Positions 63,618 through 64,000 of a stretch of DNA of 64,000 nt are shown here, in pieces. The stretch lies in the NCBI RefSeq assembly GCF_002843305.1, contig NZ_PGSG01000118.1, positions 680-64,679 on the forward strand, given 5' to 3'. A program made the position numbers and the translations under genes. The stretch comes from Streptomyces barkulensis (GTDB lineage: Bacteria > Actinomycetota > Actinomycetes > Streptomycetales > Streptomycetaceae). Every line of letters begins with the position of its first letter. Position 1 is the stretch's first letter. A model generated the notes under the pieces. It made no database searches, was not told where the DNA came from, and saw only the letters and a list, made by a program, of their open reading frames with translations.

Positions 63618-64000
63618 ATGAGCGACACCCTGGGCACTGACACGGCCGACGGCCGCCAGTCGCAGGGCACGCCCCGAGCCGGGGGCGCGGCCGTGTCCGC
63701 GCCCCCGGCTCCGCCGCGAGCGGCTGCGCACCGCCGGGGCCGTGCCAGGATGCGACTGGAGATCGCGGTCCTTTCCGCACCGGCGATCATCACGTTCCTG
63801 GCGTTCGTGATCTTTCCGGTCGCGCTCGCCGCGTACTACGGCTTCTACCAGTGGAAGGGCTACGGAGACCCCACCGACTGGGTCGGCCTGAACAACTACA
63901 AGCTGATCCTCACCGACCCCGCCTTCCATGACGTCCTGTGGCACAACGGCCTGATCCTGGTGCTCTCACTGGTCATCCAGGGCCCGCTGGCGATCGTCCT
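63618..64000 (+). CDS. ABC sugar transporter permease (MalF type), 3' end outside window
   Basis: The first 127 codons of a permease are present. A 45-residue disordered N-terminus precedes the first transmembrane helix (LSAPAIITFLAFVIFPVALAAYYGFY), followed by the family's periplasmic loop WVGLNNYKLILTDPAFHDVLWHN and the start of helix two (LILVLSLVIQGPLAIVL). It begins 10 bases after the binding-protein stop and must be followed outside the window by a second permease. The ATPase is probably the shared MsiK, as usual in Streptomyces. Confidence 0.9.
   Translation, partial: MSDTLGTDTADGRQSQGTPRAGGAAVSAPPAPPRAAAHRRGRARMRLEIAVLSAPAIITFLAFVIFPVALAAYYGFYQWKGYGDPTDWVGLNNYKLILTDPAFHDVLWHNGLILVLSLVIQGPLAIV

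Overview
The window comes from a very high-GC actinomycete, almost certainly Streptomyces or a close relative. Codon third positions are nearly all G or C, GTG and TTG starts are common, genes overlap by ATGA, GTGA or TGATG junctions, and three gene sets typical of the genus are present.

Region 1 (1-23,434) is the 3' part of a calcium-dependent lipopeptide antibiotic cluster. A truncated NRPS ends with a Gly-type module and an Asn/Asp-type module carrying an epimerase. A second NRPS (C-A-T-C-A-T-TE) finishes the chain with a (methyl)Glu-type and an aliphatic-type module. An MbtH protein, an alpha/beta hydrolase, a SyrP-like Asp hydroxylase, an FkbM O-methyltransferase, an AsnO-like Asn oxygenase, a two-gene ABC exporter and a GlmT/DptI-like methyltransferase follow. 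Gene content, gene order and the adenylation-pocket residues that I read by eye match the A54145 (lpt) family best and CDA/daptomycin next. A DedA membrane protein sits between the exporter and the methyltransferase.

Region 2 (23,577-31,451) has a sirtuin, an esterase remnant and a compact minus-strand operon that looks like an unusual split lanthipeptide system. It contains a 55-aa Cys/Ser/Thr-rich precursor, a stand-alone LanM-type dehydratase fused to a DUF6624 domain, two ROX/Cupin_4-like proteins (one without the metal-binding HxD) and a stand-alone LanC cyclase. A 34-bp perfect palindrome separates precursor and enzymes. This is the best candidate for a little-described system.

Region 3 (31,731-36,862) has a PucR/CdaR-type regulator divergent from an FMO-SDR-MFS operon, probably catabolic or for small-molecule oxidation.

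Region 4 (36,957-60,278) is a complete Streptomyces-type contractile injection system (CIS). On the minus strand it encodes a LuxR regulator, a secreted TolB/CARDB protein, a DUF4255 cap protein, a AAA+ ATPase, a DUF4157 cargo candidate, sheath, tube, CxxC protein, a tiny DUF6760 protein, a 948-aa disordered protein, a second tube protein, LysM protein, VgrG spike, PAAR tip, gp25, gpJ, a gpI-like baseplate protein and a Zn-ribbon/TM/discoidin protein. No tail-fibre gene is seen. A membrane-anchored beta-sandwich protein is divergent from the regulator.

Region 5 (60,414-64,000) is a sugar-utilisation locus: a cytoplasmic GH39 glycosidase divergent from an ABC sugar-importer operon (binding lipoprotein, first permease cut by the window edge), with LacI-type operator palindromes between them. 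No tRNA, rRNA, CRISPR, insertion sequence or integrase was seen.
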